A stretch of DNA of 64,000 nt from Dasysyrphus tricinctus (Eukaryota > Arthropoda > Insecta > Diptera > Syrphidae): assembly GCA_963921185.1 (NCBI GenBank), contig OY992533.1, forward strand, positions 103,889,490-103,953,489, written 5' to 3'. Every line of letters starts with the position of its first letter. Positions within the stretch are counted from its first letter, which is position 1. This document shows, piece after piece, positions 13,877 to 27,524 of this stretch. The position numbers and the translations under genes are program-made. The notes under the pieces are model-generated. The model worked only from the letters and a program-made list of their open reading frames with translations, had not been told where the DNA came from and did no database searches.

Positions 13877-14470
13877 TATAACATAAAAACATGCTTAAAA
13901 GCATGGAATTTGTTCCTTAAAATTCTAAAACAACTTTTTTAGTAACTTGAGCTTAACAAAAAAATAAGCCGACTTATTTCTTGATAAAATATAAATTTAT
14001 GCGAATAAAATTTTGAAAAACGTTGGAGCGGTTTAAAAAAGAGTATTATAAAACGTTCAAAACATTTTTAAGCAAAAATTTTGCCACCCATGGTAATTTT
14101 GAAATTACTTTTATCTAATTAAAAAAAAAAAAATATTTTGAATTTATTAAAATTTGGATACGCAATATTACTTACATATAGTTTTGGAAGCTTTTATTTA
14201 ATTTTTTTATAATCCGAGCAGGCAACAAAAAAATTATTCAAAATCAAAACTTTCGAACTAGGGGAGGGGGAGGTACTAGTTGATTAGTGAATAGTTTTTT
14301 CTTTTATTTTAAAGTAGACCGTTTTTTTAATTATAGCACACAGAAAATTTATTTTTCTTAATCGTATTACAGAATGCCCTAGGTAAAAGCAACTAATAAA
14401 ATTATGGCAGTTGGATCGATTTTCTCAAAACTTGGTACATAACACAGTGTTATTTAGTGATTCTGTCCAC

Positions 14471-14595
14471 AATTTTTACTTGCGATATAGGTACTATAGG
14501 GCAAGTTTTGGAATCGTGCAAAAAAAAAATTTCGAGATAACAATCAAACATGACATTACGATGATAGAGAACACGAAAAAAGTGGGTGGCACAAT

Positions 14596-14629
<34 letters not shown>

Positions 14630-15435
14630 CGTACCTCAGCCTACAGCCTAAGCCACTGAAGCGATTTTCTTCAAATTTTGAACTTAAGGTTTTTTTGTAA
14701 CTCTCCAGAGGGGAAATTGAAATTTTTTTTTTAGTTCAAAAAATAACGGTACTTGCCATACAACCGTTAAGGAAAAGCTTATTTATCTCAAAAACGACTC
14801 CAACGATTTTGATAAAAAAAAATCAGTGTATTATTGTAGACATGGTGTACTTTTTGGTAAGAAAAAAAATTACCAAAAACATTTATTAACGGTACCTGCC
14901 ATATAACGGTTTTTTTGATTTTCGGTTTTCTCTCTAACCGCTCATCCGATTTCAATAATTTTTTTTGTGCAAAAGCTTTGTTAAAATATTAATAATACTG
15001 TATACCAAAATTTTGGAAAAAATTAATTTTGGATTTTTAAAAAAAGATTCAAAATTTTTTTTTGAAAATTCAATATTTCAAAAACGGGTTGATGAATTGT
15101 TTCGAAATTTCAGTTTTAAATGTATATTAATATATACTCAAAATTGGCATACCAAAATTTTTTTTGAAAAATGTTACAAAAATTGTATATATAAAAAATT
15201 AATTTTTAAGAAAACGGCTCCAACGATTTTAATTTTTTTTTTTGCATATATTCATATTTTTTAAAGTAATCGGATGGCATACTTTTTTTTGAGCTCTAAG
15301 TTATTTATCAGACTGTTTATACAATTTAAAGAACGATTTAAATGCTTTTTATACTTTTTCTATAATAACTTGAATATTTTCCCACACAACTTGAACATAA
15401 GAGCAAGTACGTGCGATCCAGTCGTGCATTTTATT
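14471..15435 (-). repeat. Dispersed AT-rich element, copy B (inverted)
   Basis: Reverse-complement of copy A over nearly its whole length. It starts tacttgcgatatagg, has (CTGT)n near 14,599-14,631, and ends cgatccagtcgtgcattt. It forms a large inverted repeat with copy A, with a spacer of about 0.6 kb. Confidence 0.8.
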
Positions 15436-15718
15436 TTTCATGTTGCTGAGAACCAAAAAAACGGTACCTGCCATACATTTCTTTTTGCAATTTTTGAAAA
15501 TCTGAAGAACGGCTCCACAATTTTTCTTAAACAAATCCAGTGAATTTTTGTAAGCAAAAGCTTCCTTTAGATTTTTCAAAAAATTGTTATTAATGTCTAC
15601 CTCCCATAAAAACATTTTTATTTTCGATTTTCTTCAAAACGGTACTTATGGTTTTAATATTTTTTTGTACAGAAACTTCTAAAAAATATAAACAGTTTTT
15701 GTTATCAAAATTAAAAAA

Positions 15719-16541
15719 ATAAAATGCACGACTGGATCGCACGTACTTGCTCTTATGTCCAAGTTGTGTGGGACTTAAGAACTTAAAAAAAAATTCAAGT
15801 AGTTATAGAAAAAGTATAAAAAGCATATTTAAATCGTTCTTTTAATTGTATAAACAGTCTGATAAATTACTTAGAGCTCAAAAAAAAGTATGCCATTTGA
15901 TTACTTGAAAAAATATGAATATGTGCAAAAAAAAATTTAAAAATCGTTGGGGCCGTTTTCTTAAAAATTAATTTTTTATATATAAAATTGTTGCAACATT
16001 TTTCAAAAAAAAATTTGGTATGCCAATTTTGAGTATATATTAATATACATTTAAAACTGAAATTTCAAAAAAATTCATCAACCCGTTTTTGAAATATTGA
16101 ATTTTCAAAAAAAAATTTTGAAACTTTTTTTAAAAATCCAAAATTTATTTTTTCAAAAATGTTGGTATGCAGTATTATTTATATTCTAACAAAGCTTTTG
16201 TGCAAAAAATTTGATTGAAATCGGATGAGCAGTTTATGAGAAAACCAAAAATCAAAAAAACCGTTATATGGCAGGTACCGTTATTAAATGTTTTTGGTGA
16301 TTTTTTTTCCTACTAAAAGGTACATCATATCTACAGTAATACACTGATTTTTTTTTATCAAAATCGTTGGAGCCGTTTTTGAGATAAATAAGTGTTTCCT
16401 TAACGGTTGTATGGCAAGTACCGTTATTTTTTGAGCTAAAAAAAAAATTTCAATTTCCCCTCTGGAGAGTTACAAAAAAATCTTAAGTTCAAAATTTGAA
16501 GAAAATCGCTTCAGTGGCTTAGGCTGTAGGTTGAGGTACAT

Positions 16542-16578
<37 letters not shown>

Positions 16579-16702
16579 ATTGTGCCACCCACTTTTTTCG
16601 TGTTCTCTATCATCGTAATGTCATGTTTGATTGTTATCTCGAAACTTTTTTTTTGCACGAATCCAAAACTTGCCCTTAGTACCTATATCGCAAGTAAAAA
16701 TT
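15719..16702 (+). repeat. Dispersed AT-rich element, copy C
   Basis: Direct-orientation copy of the same unit, very similar to copy A, with a longer (GACA)n run near 16,542-16,578. It is inverted relative to copy B, with a spacer of only about 0.28 kb. Confidence 0.8.
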
Positions 16703-16739
16703 GGACTTTTAAAAAACATCTCAATTTTTTTTTTGGAAA

Positions 16740-17579
16740 ATAAAATATTTTGAAAACGATATGAGTGATTTTTTTTTAATTCGTTGCTTAAGAGCTTTTT
16801 TATAATTTCTGAAAAAAGTTTACTTTTATGCAAAACTAACGGAACCTACCATACAAAAGTTAAAAACACGTTTATGAAAATATTTGTTTTCTCAAAATCG
16901 GCTCCTACGATTTTGATTAAACCTTTTTCCTTAGCCAAAACTAGTGCGATGTTCTAAAAAAAATTGTAAAATCTGACACTAACTTAGCAACTAAAAGTGG
17001 TTAACTATCATAGAGAATTTTTTTTATCTTGAATTTTCTCCCTATCAGCTGAACGGATGTAGATAAAGTTTTTATATACAAATTTGAAATATATAAGTTC
17101 AAATAATATTGCGTATCATAATTTCCAAAAAAGAAATTTTTGAATTTTTAAAATGAAATTCTAATTTTTTTTTTCCAAGATTAGATACATCAAAAACGGG
17201 TTGACAGTTTTTTTTTGTAATTTTATTCGTATGTATGTATGTACATGTACATAAATAAATACTTACGATTTGCATACCAAAATTTTTCCTTAAAAATGTT
17301 TTAAGGATTTGATATTTAAAAAAAATATTTTTTTAAAAACCGCCCTCACTCCAACAATTTTAATTTTTTTTTCCATACAAACATATTCAACCAAGAATTA
17401 AAATGACGTTCTTTTTTCATCCAAACTGTCAAAAGAATTGTTTTAACTAAAGAGTTTAAATATCGTACTTGACGCTTCAACATTTTTCTCTCATAATTTC
17501 CGTATGGGTTTATATACAATTTTCTTAAACCCTCAGGCTTTTTAACATAAGAGCAAGTAAATGCGACCCATTCGTGCGT
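16740..17579 (-). repeat. Diverged inverted copy of the same element
   Basis: Older and more diverged, in reverse orientation. It ends with ataagagcaagtaaatgcga and cccattcgtgcgt, the reverse of the family's starting block. The opposite end is not clear, so the start coordinate is approximate. Confidence 0.5.
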
Positions 17580-17832
17580 AAGGAAGGTAGCTACCTACCA
17601 TTATGATAATAAAATATTTTCTGCGGCATAAACAAATTTAAAAATCTATCACAGCTTTTTCAATAAAATCAAAAGAAATGGTTGTTTGGGAGGTGCCATA
17701 ATACCTAACCATTTTGTAATGAATGATTGTCCACCCAAAGTTAGCATACACTAAAATTTAAAATGTATTGAATTTTAGTGTAAGAAACGTTGTGGAGCCA
17801 TTTTTGAGAAAAATAACTTTTGTAAAATTATT

Positions 17833-18841
17833 AAAATAAAACACCCGAGTGGGTCGCACGTATTTGCTCTTATGTTCCAGACACAGCAGGTTTAAGAAAA
17901 TTGTATTTAAAAAACATGAGAGAAAAATGTGCATAAATACGATATTTAAATTGGCTAAAACAACTTCTTTGACAGTTGAAGGTGAAAAAAAGAGTGCCAT
18001 CTTAATTCATGATTAAAAATGATTGTATGAAAAAAAAGTTTAAAATCGTTTGAGTGGTTTAAAAAAAAAAATATTTTTTTGTATATAAAATTCATTAAAA
18101 GCATTTTTAAGGACAAATTTTGGAAGCTATATATTTATGTGCAGATAAGAACAAAATTAAAAAAAAAATGTTAACCCGTTTTTCAAATATCGAATCTAAA
18201 AAAAATTGAAACTTTTCTTAAAAATTAAAAATCTTTTTTTTGAAAATTTTGATATGCATAAAAAACTTATCTAAATCTCTTAAGTATCCAGTTTAAAAAA
18301 AAACGATCATGTTGTTTTCCAAATATTTGATTTTCCAAAAAAAAAATTTGAAACATTTTTTAAAAATCCAAAAAATATTTTTTTTTTATTCTAGTACACC
18401 AGCTATTTATATTTTTCGGAAGCTTCTGTATAAAAAAATTATTGAAATCAGTCAAACCGTTTTGAAGATAATCGAAAATTAAAAAGATTGTTCCTTGTGA
18501 GGTACCATTAACAACCATTTATTGAAAAATGGTTTTCCACCCCAAAAAAGCCTTTAGTAAAATAATTAATTAATTGAATTTTGTTTAATAAAAGTTGTGT
18601 AGCCATTTTTGAGAAAAATACAATTATGTAAAATTGCTAAAAAAAATTTATGGCAGGTACCGTTATTTTTGGTTCTAAAAAACATGAAAACACTTGTGGG
18701 CATAGTCACCAAAAACCACTATGTACCAAGTTTGAAGAAAATCAATCGAGCCGTTTAGGCTGTTGGATTGTTATCTCAACTTTTTTGTTTGCACGAATGC
18801 AAAACTTGCCTTAGTTATGGTACCTATATCGCAACTTAAAA
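17833..18841 (+). repeat. Diverged direct copy of the same element
   Basis: Starts aaaataaaacacccgagtgg and tcgcacgtatttgctctta, passes through the ggcaggtaccgttattt word near 18,655, and ends with gcacgaatgcaaaacttgcc and tacctatatcgcaa. This is the same order of landmarks as copy A over about 1.0 kb, but with many differences and no (GACA)n run. Confidence 0.6.
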
Positions 18842-18849
18842 TCGTATGG

Positions 18850-21640
18850 AAGGTACAGTTAGTTTGACTTTAAGAAAAGAAAATTAAAAATAAACAAAAG
18901 CACTTACAATTCTGTGCTAAAGCTTTTTTGAAAGCTTATACTACATTTTCTTATTTATCAAGTTAAAAGAACAGACAGAGACAGGACAAACAAAATTTAG
19001 AAATCCATTATTGTCATGTTTCCTATCATTGTAAATGTCAGCTTTGGTCAAAATCTCGAGCTCGATTTATTTTTACAAATGATTAATTTACCTTATTACC
19101 GTTAGTAAATATATTTTAGGGTTTTTAATCCGATAAAAAAGAGAAAATGGCACCCTGGAAATTAGACTTTTTCTTTCAAAAATTTGTGTAAGTGAAAAGT
19201 TCAAAATATGAGTTTTTCGCCTTCAACTTTTAAACAACAAATTTTGTCAAAAAATTTTGTACACAATTTACAGTTTATATGACTCTCTACAAGAAAACAT
19301 TTTCATATTTGTTGTAAAATTAATCATTTAAATCATATTACTATTTCTAAAATTGGCCAAAAACCAAAAATACCAGTTTTTACGTCCTTTCTCTTAAATG
19401 ACGAAGTTGTCGAAAAATAATTTATGCTCATTGTTAAGATAGTCATATTTCCAATAAGAAGTATCATCATAACTTTTTTGATACGAGTGCTCAGTTACGA
19501 GATATTGCGACGATGCATCCACGAAAAAAGGGGCCGCAGAGGAATCTCACAATCACAAGCCCAGAAAACATCTAGCGAGTTCAAGCTGCCATTGAAAAAT
19601 CTTTTTGGAATTTTTAAATGTTTCGTACGAATCACGCGTAGCTTATGGAGTCTAAATCTGGGGGGTACAGTCGCTATTTGACTAGCACGATATTTTGAAT
19701 CATATAAACTCAAATTTAGAATGTTTTTTGATAGGAGGAAGTTACTCGTACGGAAACTCAATTTTTCATTTTTAACTGAATATTAACCAATACATAAAAG
19801 TGGCATACCGGAAATGAATCTCTAAAAATAATCAAACAAAGATTCTTTCACGAATACAGAAGCCTCAACATTATGTTTAAATTAAGGGTTTCTTTATGGT
19901 ATGTATATTGTATATAGACATTGATGTATGTATTTTTGGATAAGTCGCTTTAAAATATTTTATTTTATATGGAGTCTAGGAATAGTACCTACAGTATAGA
20001 ACTCTCTTAATATAAACGAACCGGTTGAGAAAAAAAGTTAAATAACCTGAAAAAGTTCTCCAACCAAATAAAAGACATCTCAATTATTATCCTTTCAAAA
20101 AATGTTAAATGTAAACATGTCGTGGTCTTAATATAATAATTATATTCTTTTTTTTTTTTTTCATTGTCAAAAATAAAATAAATATCTGACACTATATATC
20201 CCTCGTGTTATTGGACAAATTTGTGGTCGATATCAGTCGCTGATATAAAAAGAGTAATTGTTTAATAAATTGCAAAAATAGCTATTTCGTTAAGAGTCAA
20301 ACATACACATTAAAAGTGATCGAGATCGGATCCAAATTAAATACTTCCTGGCACACTCCAATAACGTATACTTTTTGTGGTTTGTTTTAAAGGCAATCAA
20401 CCACCGTGATGGCATAACTCCAAAACTTCAAGAAAAAAAAGAAGCTGAATCCTCATAACAATGGCAAGGAAACTAAATGCCATCTGTTGCGGACCACAGA
20501 ACAAACAGACGGACGAACGGACGGACAGACCAAGTCAAGTTGGAGTCTTGCGCATATATTTACGAATATTTATTGCAATATTTTTGGTATGAAACGTGCT
20601 CATTTGCCGGAACTTTCCAACTACACACTACACACACTGGCCACAAGCAATTCGAACCGAGAACTTACCCCAAAAAAATAAGAGTCGTCCCCGGCTCCTT
20701 GTTGCGTCTCGCATAAACTCCTATAGTCATTCATTTCATGGTTTTTGGTTGTTATGACAGTGTAAAGTGTTTATTTGGCCATTTATTTATACCCAACCAA
20801 ACACCAGACAAAAACGCGTCTTTGAACCCATAAATTACACTCGAAACCTACCCAAATGCAGGTGCAAATTGGTGCGGATATGATGGGCGTAGGCACATGT
20901 CAGTGATGCGAGCTCTGAGACTACTCCTCCATATTGTCAAGTGAAATTTAGCGGAAATTTAAACAAACAAAAATTTTGTTTAACTAAAAACTGTCAAAAC
21001 GGATAAAACATATTTGCCGATCGGACGATGTTATTTTCAAAGCAAATTTTCCGCCACAAAGGACAATTTTTTCTAAAAATGTTCGAAGCTCACAAAATTT
21101 GCAACATTGTAGTTACAATGTTGCAGAGATTATGGATCGTATTGTATTCCTGTATACAGGACTAAAAGAAGATGTTATATCTCTCTTATAGTCGGCAAAC
21201 GTACCTATATACATATGTAGATATGGTTTAATCGGATACCGGACACTGATGGTTGAATAGATTTTTGTAGCAATTTTGGTCATAAGAGGTGAAGGTAAAG
21301 TGGCATTGAGTCCAGTCCAGACGTGATGTTATTCGAAGAAATATCTTTGTTTGGTGTTTAATGTGTATCCACTTAATCGACTGAGTGCACTTGTATCACC
21401 AGTGTGGAATTTTAATTGGTTTAATCAAGCTAAAGTTAAACATTTTGTTAGATGAATGCCGAAATAGAGTAGAGCATAACTTGAGACTATAGTAAAAAAG
21501 TCGATTGCAGACAAGAAATAATTTCTTAATTGTTTCCTCAGAAGGTAAGATTTTTTCCTTATTTTCTTAGGAGTATAAACAAAAATGCATTACAGAGGGA
21601 CGGCAATATTCATAAAGAACAATTCTTCTCCAACACTAGG
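18850..21640. other. No gene recognised
   Basis: AT-rich sequence with only short ORFs. I see no domain, no tandem array and no clear mobile-element ends. A short degenerate (GACG/GACA)n patch lies near 20,505-20,530. Confidence 0.4.
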
Positions 21641-21649
21641 GAAATCACA

Positions 21650-22488
21650 ACTCCAGGACTACGGACCAGTGAAGCTTCCACCATCACAATGACGTTCGGT
21701 TGAGGTTAGCCCCTACAGTCATCAACATCTTCTTCAAGTGCAAATCCAATGCAAGCAACATCCAAAGTGACCTGGATGTCCTTAACGACACTTTGAAGCG
21801 AAGCACCTATAGACTCTTTGGTGGTGATTTCAACGCAAGACCTTAACTGTGGCTGGACACAACAATCAAAAACGAAGGCAAAGAAATTGTAAACTAGATG
21901 GAAGTCAAACAGTGATGATGATGAACATCCTCTAGGACCAACCAAAACTTAGCTTTCCCAGAACACCATCGACGACGTTGGACTTTTTCCTGGCTACTTC
22001 GAACCTGGTGCATATTCTTTCGAAAATCCCGGACTACATCTTCAATCTTCACATTAGTACCCAGTGATTCGGACCATGAAGCTGTACAACTGTTGAAAGA
22101 TTTCATAGAGACATCGAAAACAACATAAGTTTTCAACCTCTAGGTATAGGTTTTTGAAGCAGCCTGTGTCTGATGCACTGGGCAACCAAAATTAGTCTAG
22201 GACGTCATGGGATAGGTACCAGCACCTCCCGAGTACGCCGTGCAAAATCTATATGCTCACAGACACCGACTTCGGAAACGGATGCATTCAATTCATTTCA
22301 TTTCGGACAGAGTCTGTATGTAGCCTCATCTGGAAGAAATAATTTTTGATGACACCAATCCAGCAAGTGACCTAATCAATAGCCCCATATCTATGCAATC
22401 TGGGAAGAGGTAGCAGAGACGTTTAGCAATTCTTAGCCGAACTAATCAGCTGGACCTGATGGAGTCTCAACTACGTACTGAAAGACGT
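21650..22488 (+). pseudogene. LINE remnant (I/Jockey-like endonuclease and RT start)
   Basis: The word LFGGDFNARP near 21,818-21,845 is the endonuclease GDFNA motif. LDFFLATSNL near 21,975-22,010 and SDHEAVQLL near 22,070-22,095 are the late endonuclease blocks. AGPDGVS near 22,448-22,470 is the start of the RT. Stops and shifts separate them. The RT block is cut by an (AATTG)n array at 22,489. The same family is seen at 35.3-36.7 kb, where the equivalent RT block reads SAGPHGTSNFVLKR. Confidence 0.7.
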
Positions 22489-22568
22489 ATTGAATTGAAT
22501 TGAATTGAATTGAATTGAATTGAATTGAATTGAATTGAATTGAATTGAATTGATTTGAATTGAATTGA
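22489..22568. repeat. (AATTG)n microsatellite at LINE break
   Basis: About 15 copies of the pentamer AATTG with one substitution (ttgatttgaat). It lies directly after an RT fragment, as does the array at 6,997. Confidence 0.97.
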
Positions 22569-22569
22569 G

Positions 22570-25500
22570 CTGCGTACGAGTATCTAGCTAAATGCAGATA
22601 AAGTTTTGCAGTAACAAAAAAACTAGTTCTTCTGTAATTTGACAAGCGGGGCTTCAATCTCTTGTTAAAATTCCTCAAAACATCCTATTTCCACCTAAGT
22701 AAAGTAGTTTTTGTTTAATATCTCCAAAGCTACAAGACATTTTCATAATTTGATTTAAAATCTATAAGAGTATACCTAAGTATTGTATACTTAAAAAAAA
22801 ATTGTTCATGAAATGGTAATATTGCATCAATCGAAAGCTGGGCCTAAAAATTATGAACAATAAATTCATTCGAACTCACTTGGATTCCTGATTTTTTAAA
22901 TTCAAAGTTTAAGTGGCTAAACTCATACCTTATATCATTTTAATCCAGAAAGCTTCAAATTCTTCGAAATAAAAGATTCCATATAGTCGTTATGTCCACT
23001 CATCCAATTATCACCAAATATTCATCCGCCATCATCTTGCGTCGCATCGTTGTCGCCTTCATTCTGCCTTCATCCTGCCCTCACAGTCATATATACAAGG
23101 ATTTATGAGTGTGAACAAATAATGTGCTAATCTCTGCACGAAATGTATCTGCAGGTCTTTTCACTCTGCAAGGAAGCACCCACAGACTATACATTCGTTC
23201 ATTCGTTTGGTTCTATAAAAGCAACCAGAAAACCAGCAACCGCAAATAAATAACGAATGTAATTATGAAAGGTATAGGAACTCACACCTCCGATAAGAGG
23301 CGTCTTCGCATTGCGATTCCACAGATGCTGGCGAGCCCGGTTTTTATCCGTTTAGCATGCCATAATTACCTGGCATAAAGTGGCCTTAATTGGTGTCTTG
23401 ATGTGACCATGCTTCGTTTTATCAATTTGCTTTTTTTCATTTTTATTTATTTATATTCTTTGTTGTTGTTTTATTTTTATTTTATTGAAGATGCAACCAA
23501 ACAATAATAAAACAAAAAATTATTATTTTTCTTTTGATTTGATCGTGTATAGCACTTTTTGTGTGTAAGAAATCAAAATCTTGAATGAGTCGCACTCTTT
23601 TATGGCTGAGAGAGGGAACTTGTTTCAGAACTTTGTTCAAAGATTATCCCAGAATAGCAAGTGATTCCGATAAATTGCTACATCGAGAGGAAGATGTTAT
23701 TATTGCAAAAGGAGCGCGACAGAAAAAAAAATATCTCAATTCGCACGACCACAAAACACTCAAGAGGGTACATCATGACGACGACGAAGAGAGACGATAC
23801 AACAGTGTGCGTCGCGACAGACGCAACTATGAAAACGAACGAAGACGATGACAATGGGAAGTTCAATGCAATAAAAGAAAGACAAACGTGGCATTAATTT
23901 TGTTTATGGGACAAGTTTTAAGGATTAATTCAGAATGGTTGCTTTTTGTCGATTCACAGTCGTAAATTCTAGTTCGAAAATATGATTGAATTTCTTCGCA
24001 TTATGCGTTGATGGAAAATAATAAGGAAACATAAAAGAGCATTACAATTTCTAGAAGGTAGAGGTATTTTCTGTCAAATTTTAACGTATCCATATAAGAT
24101 CACCTTTGATATAAACTTTCAGGCAAATAAACAAAAGAGCTGACGTTCAAACTTTATTTTGTGTAATAGGTAATTAAGAACTTCACCACACTAGATTCTT
24201 GAATTTTAAATACACTTTGAACGGAACAATAATTTTTGTAAATTATTAGTTAGATTGTTATAACGGTGACTGCGTTGGACTCTCACACCGATTTTAAGGT
24301 TTAAATCAAATCTTACATTACAAAAATGTGGTCATCGTCATGCTGTCTGTTGGTTGGTCGGTTTTGTTGCTCAGGAGTGTGTCAAGTGTCAACCTTGAAC
24401 CTAAGCAGATGGATGCATTTTCTTAAAAATTGGTACATGGAGTATTTCTGGTGATTCACTAAGGAAAAAAATTGTTTAAGACAAGGCGGTGCGCTGTCTG
24501 TTCTTGAAATAATGGCTTTTAACACTCGCTCCAGCTTTAGAAGCACAATCTTACAAAGTCTATTACTAAATTTGATGATGTAGTCAAAAGAGCCCTGTAA
24601 TCAATCCTCCAATTTTCAAAGTACCTACAACATAAAATCTTTTATTATTCCTTATTGTGGCCGACAAAGTTCATGCTTTGATGTCTCACTTTGCTTTGTT
24701 TTAACTAAACTTCTCTTATCCCTTAAAAGATCTTCATTTTGTTTTAACTGATCTATGACTGTCACTAAGATTTATGATTACACTCAATATAACTTCCTCA
24801 ATTAAGGAAGTTATAAACACAAACTTATATTATATTGTTCAAAGCCACAGACACAGACAAAACAAAAAAAAAACACATCAATTTCTAAACTCTCTTATCA
24901 CCTGTTTGCGCATTAATGAGACAATTTTCTGCCGCTTAACAGCCTTCCGACTGTCTATTTCTAGAAATAAATAATGTTCATTTATATTGTCTTATCCAAC
25001 CAGTTCTATCCATAATCATAAAATAATATATTTTCCCCCAAAAAATCATGCAAAATAAAAATACAAATAAATTTGTATAGGTAGAGTCATCATTGTGGTG
25101 ATGTGAGTTGGCCCAAATAAACGGCCCACGCCTTGCCTGTCGTATCGGCCACAACAACTCCATCACATCAATCTTAATTCGAGTTGAATTATAGGAAGAC
25201 TTTGGTATACCTACCTTACCTATACTTTACAGCTTCCAGACTAAAAAGACACCCTCTCGAATGTGTACGGATTTCAGTGGCTTCATTGATTAGTATCACC
25301 TCATAAAGAATTTTGGGAACCCGGTCTAGTTTCGAAAAAAAGCAAGAATTTATGACTAAATCTTTTCAGGGCTGGTTATTTATCTATCTTGTGGCATCCC
25401 ATTTTGGTATATTGGGGAAACGGACATCATCTATTCAAATGTATGGCACGGTCGGGAATTTTATTTCAAGATGTCACGATCTTAAGAAAAGGTATTCCTA

Positions 25501-26890
25501 AAGGTAGGGTGGAGAGGTAGGTATAGTAGACATATAGTGGACATTATTTTTATTCTCAAAAGCAACATCTCAATTTTATATCTTCTGTTTTTTTTTTCGT
25601 CATTTTGGTCTTCTTTTTCCCAATTAAGCGTGAATTTGACCAAATTTATCTGTTATCTGTCTGATAATGCTCATCGAACAAAGTGAATTAAATTGCTCTT
25701 TCGGATTTAAGAATCGGGTGTGAGTTTGGTTACGTTGTCTGTTTCTTCGGCTTCTTTAGACCTCTGAGATTTGTTTGGTGTTGTTTCTGTGTTTTATTTA
25801 TTTTTTTTTTCTGTGTGGAATGGAGACTCAGAATTAATTAACTTGTTCTAGCTCAAGACAGTCAATGCCGTCGTCGTCTGACCGGTCAAAGAGGGAGGAA
25901 GACAAAAAAAGACAGAGATTTTTTTTATTCAGTTTTGTTGCATCAGAGACACAAACCGAAAGTATCGTTTTAGTGATTTATTGTTTGACTTAATGAAATT
26001 TATTGACCCCTTGATTCGAATGCCATCAGCTCAGAGGAAGAGGTGAATTAAAGAAATTTAATGGAGGAGGATGATTTGTTTGTTTACTTTGTCCTAAATA
26101 AAAGGGGTGCTTTATTTTAATAAAAGAAAAAAAATGTCTTTGTGCTTTAATTTGATCATGAGGTTTTTGTTTAAGTTAGCAAATATATCATCTGGACATT
26201 CTGGAAGCTGTTTTTGACACAAAAGAAGATTTAAAGTGTGCAACATTATTGTGTTGCAGTATAACACTTTTGCACATATTATTTTGAGTTCATTATCCAG
26301 AATCTGAGATAGTGTCTAGAGCTCGGGAATGTTTTGATAATTTGGAATGAAAGCTCCATACGAGATTTTTTATAAATGCTCCTAGTAGAACATTTTTATA
26401 TTAACCAATTTTAGCAACATTAAATATAACGAATGGCAATTGCAGACCATAAATTGCAGAAAATGGTGGCAAAAGTTGAGTAAAATTTTACTTCAAAAAA
26501 TTGAAAATTTTGTCAAAAACGCATTTTAAAGTTAACTGTTTTGTTTTGTTGTCAGGTATGGCCAGATTTTTAGAATTTTAAAAATTGTATACAAAGAATA
26601 TTAAACATGGATTTTATGAGAGGAAAATGTTGAAAGCATGGAATTCGATCAAATTGCAAAACAAACTCTTTTAATTGCTTTAAAATCGTTGGTTCGGCTC
26701 TTAAAAAAATATAATTAGGACACGTGCTTATAGAAGTGTGAGATTCTTACTACACTAAAATCACCTCCACTTTTCCGATTGCAACTTAGTTGAAACTTTT
26801 CTAGCAATTTATTTTTAACGAAGTTAAGTAACGTGTTGCAGGTAACTTTCCGGTGAAAGTTCCTGCTTATTCCGCGATTATAAAGCGGTT
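22570..26890. other. No gene recognised; probable unique non-coding DNA
   Basis: Contains low-complexity patches, for example t-rich runs near 23,430-23,530 and 25,590. The two overlapping ORFs at 23,585-23,900 are rich in Arg, Asp and Thr from simple (ACG/AAGA)-like sequence and show no domain. Nothing here supports a gene. Confidence 0.4.
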
Positions 26891-26896
26891 TTGTGT

Positions 26897-27386
26897 TCAC
26901 CGCACCAAGTTGGAAGGTTTTGTTCTTTGCAGATGGCGTACTAAATTCGACTCGTCAAGAATGTCAATAATCGTTGGACTAGCGTGATCTAATAGCCGAT
27001 TTCTATGTTTTCGCGCGATACTCTTAATTTCGTCTCGAACCGTAGGAATCCCGAGATCCCTGAGAAGATCTTCGTTTCTTAACATAAGCAATTTATTTTC
27101 AAACGTTTGTAATTTATTTAAATTTGTATCGCTGGTACAACCCCAGAGTTGTATACCGTAAGTCAAGATAGGTTTAAGTACCTGCCTGGTATAAAATCAA
27201 CTTAATATCAATACTAAGCTTAGAATATTTACCGAGTAGCCAGTTTATATCTCTTAATTTACTTTTTAATTCTTCGCATTTCTTTTTTACGTGCGGCTTC
27301 CATTTTAATTTCGCGTCTAGAGTCATTCCCAGATATTTTGCCTCATTTGAAAATGGAACACGACAGGTATTAAGAAAGACGGGCAA
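26897..27386 (-). pseudogene. Jockey-like LINE, C-terminal end of ORF2
   Basis: Minus strand. The first piece reads VPFSNEAKYLGMTLDAKLKW then HVKKKCEELKSKL (27,386-27,180). After a frameshift near 27,170 it continues LTYGIQLWGCTSDTNLNKLQ to IPTVRDEIKSIARKHRNRL and ends NLVRHLQRTKPSNLV. This is the post-RT region of Jockey-clade elements in insects, where YGIQLWGC and the KRTKP-type C-terminus are highly typical. Only the last 160 or so residues are present, as expected for a 5'-truncated insertion. It is non-functional. Confidence 0.9.
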
Positions 27387-27524
27387 TCTATTTTAAATAA
27401 AAAATATTTTGATTTTTTTTTTTTTAATCCACAAAATATTTGTTGGAAGATTTTGATATGCCATATTATTAATCCTTTTTGGAAGTTTTTGTATACAAAA
27501 AATATTTAAATCCGATTAGAGAGT

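Noticed and set aside
14411..14659. ORFs with (SVCL)n or (TDRQ)n runs at 13.7, 14.6 and 16.5 kb
   Set aside because: These are translations of the (CTGT)n/(GACA)n microsatellite inside the dispersed element.
23585..23897. Two overlapping 78-88 codon ORFs rich in Arg, Asp and Thr
   Set aside because: Composition follows simple acg/aaga-type sequence; no domain, splice support or poly(A) signal is visible.
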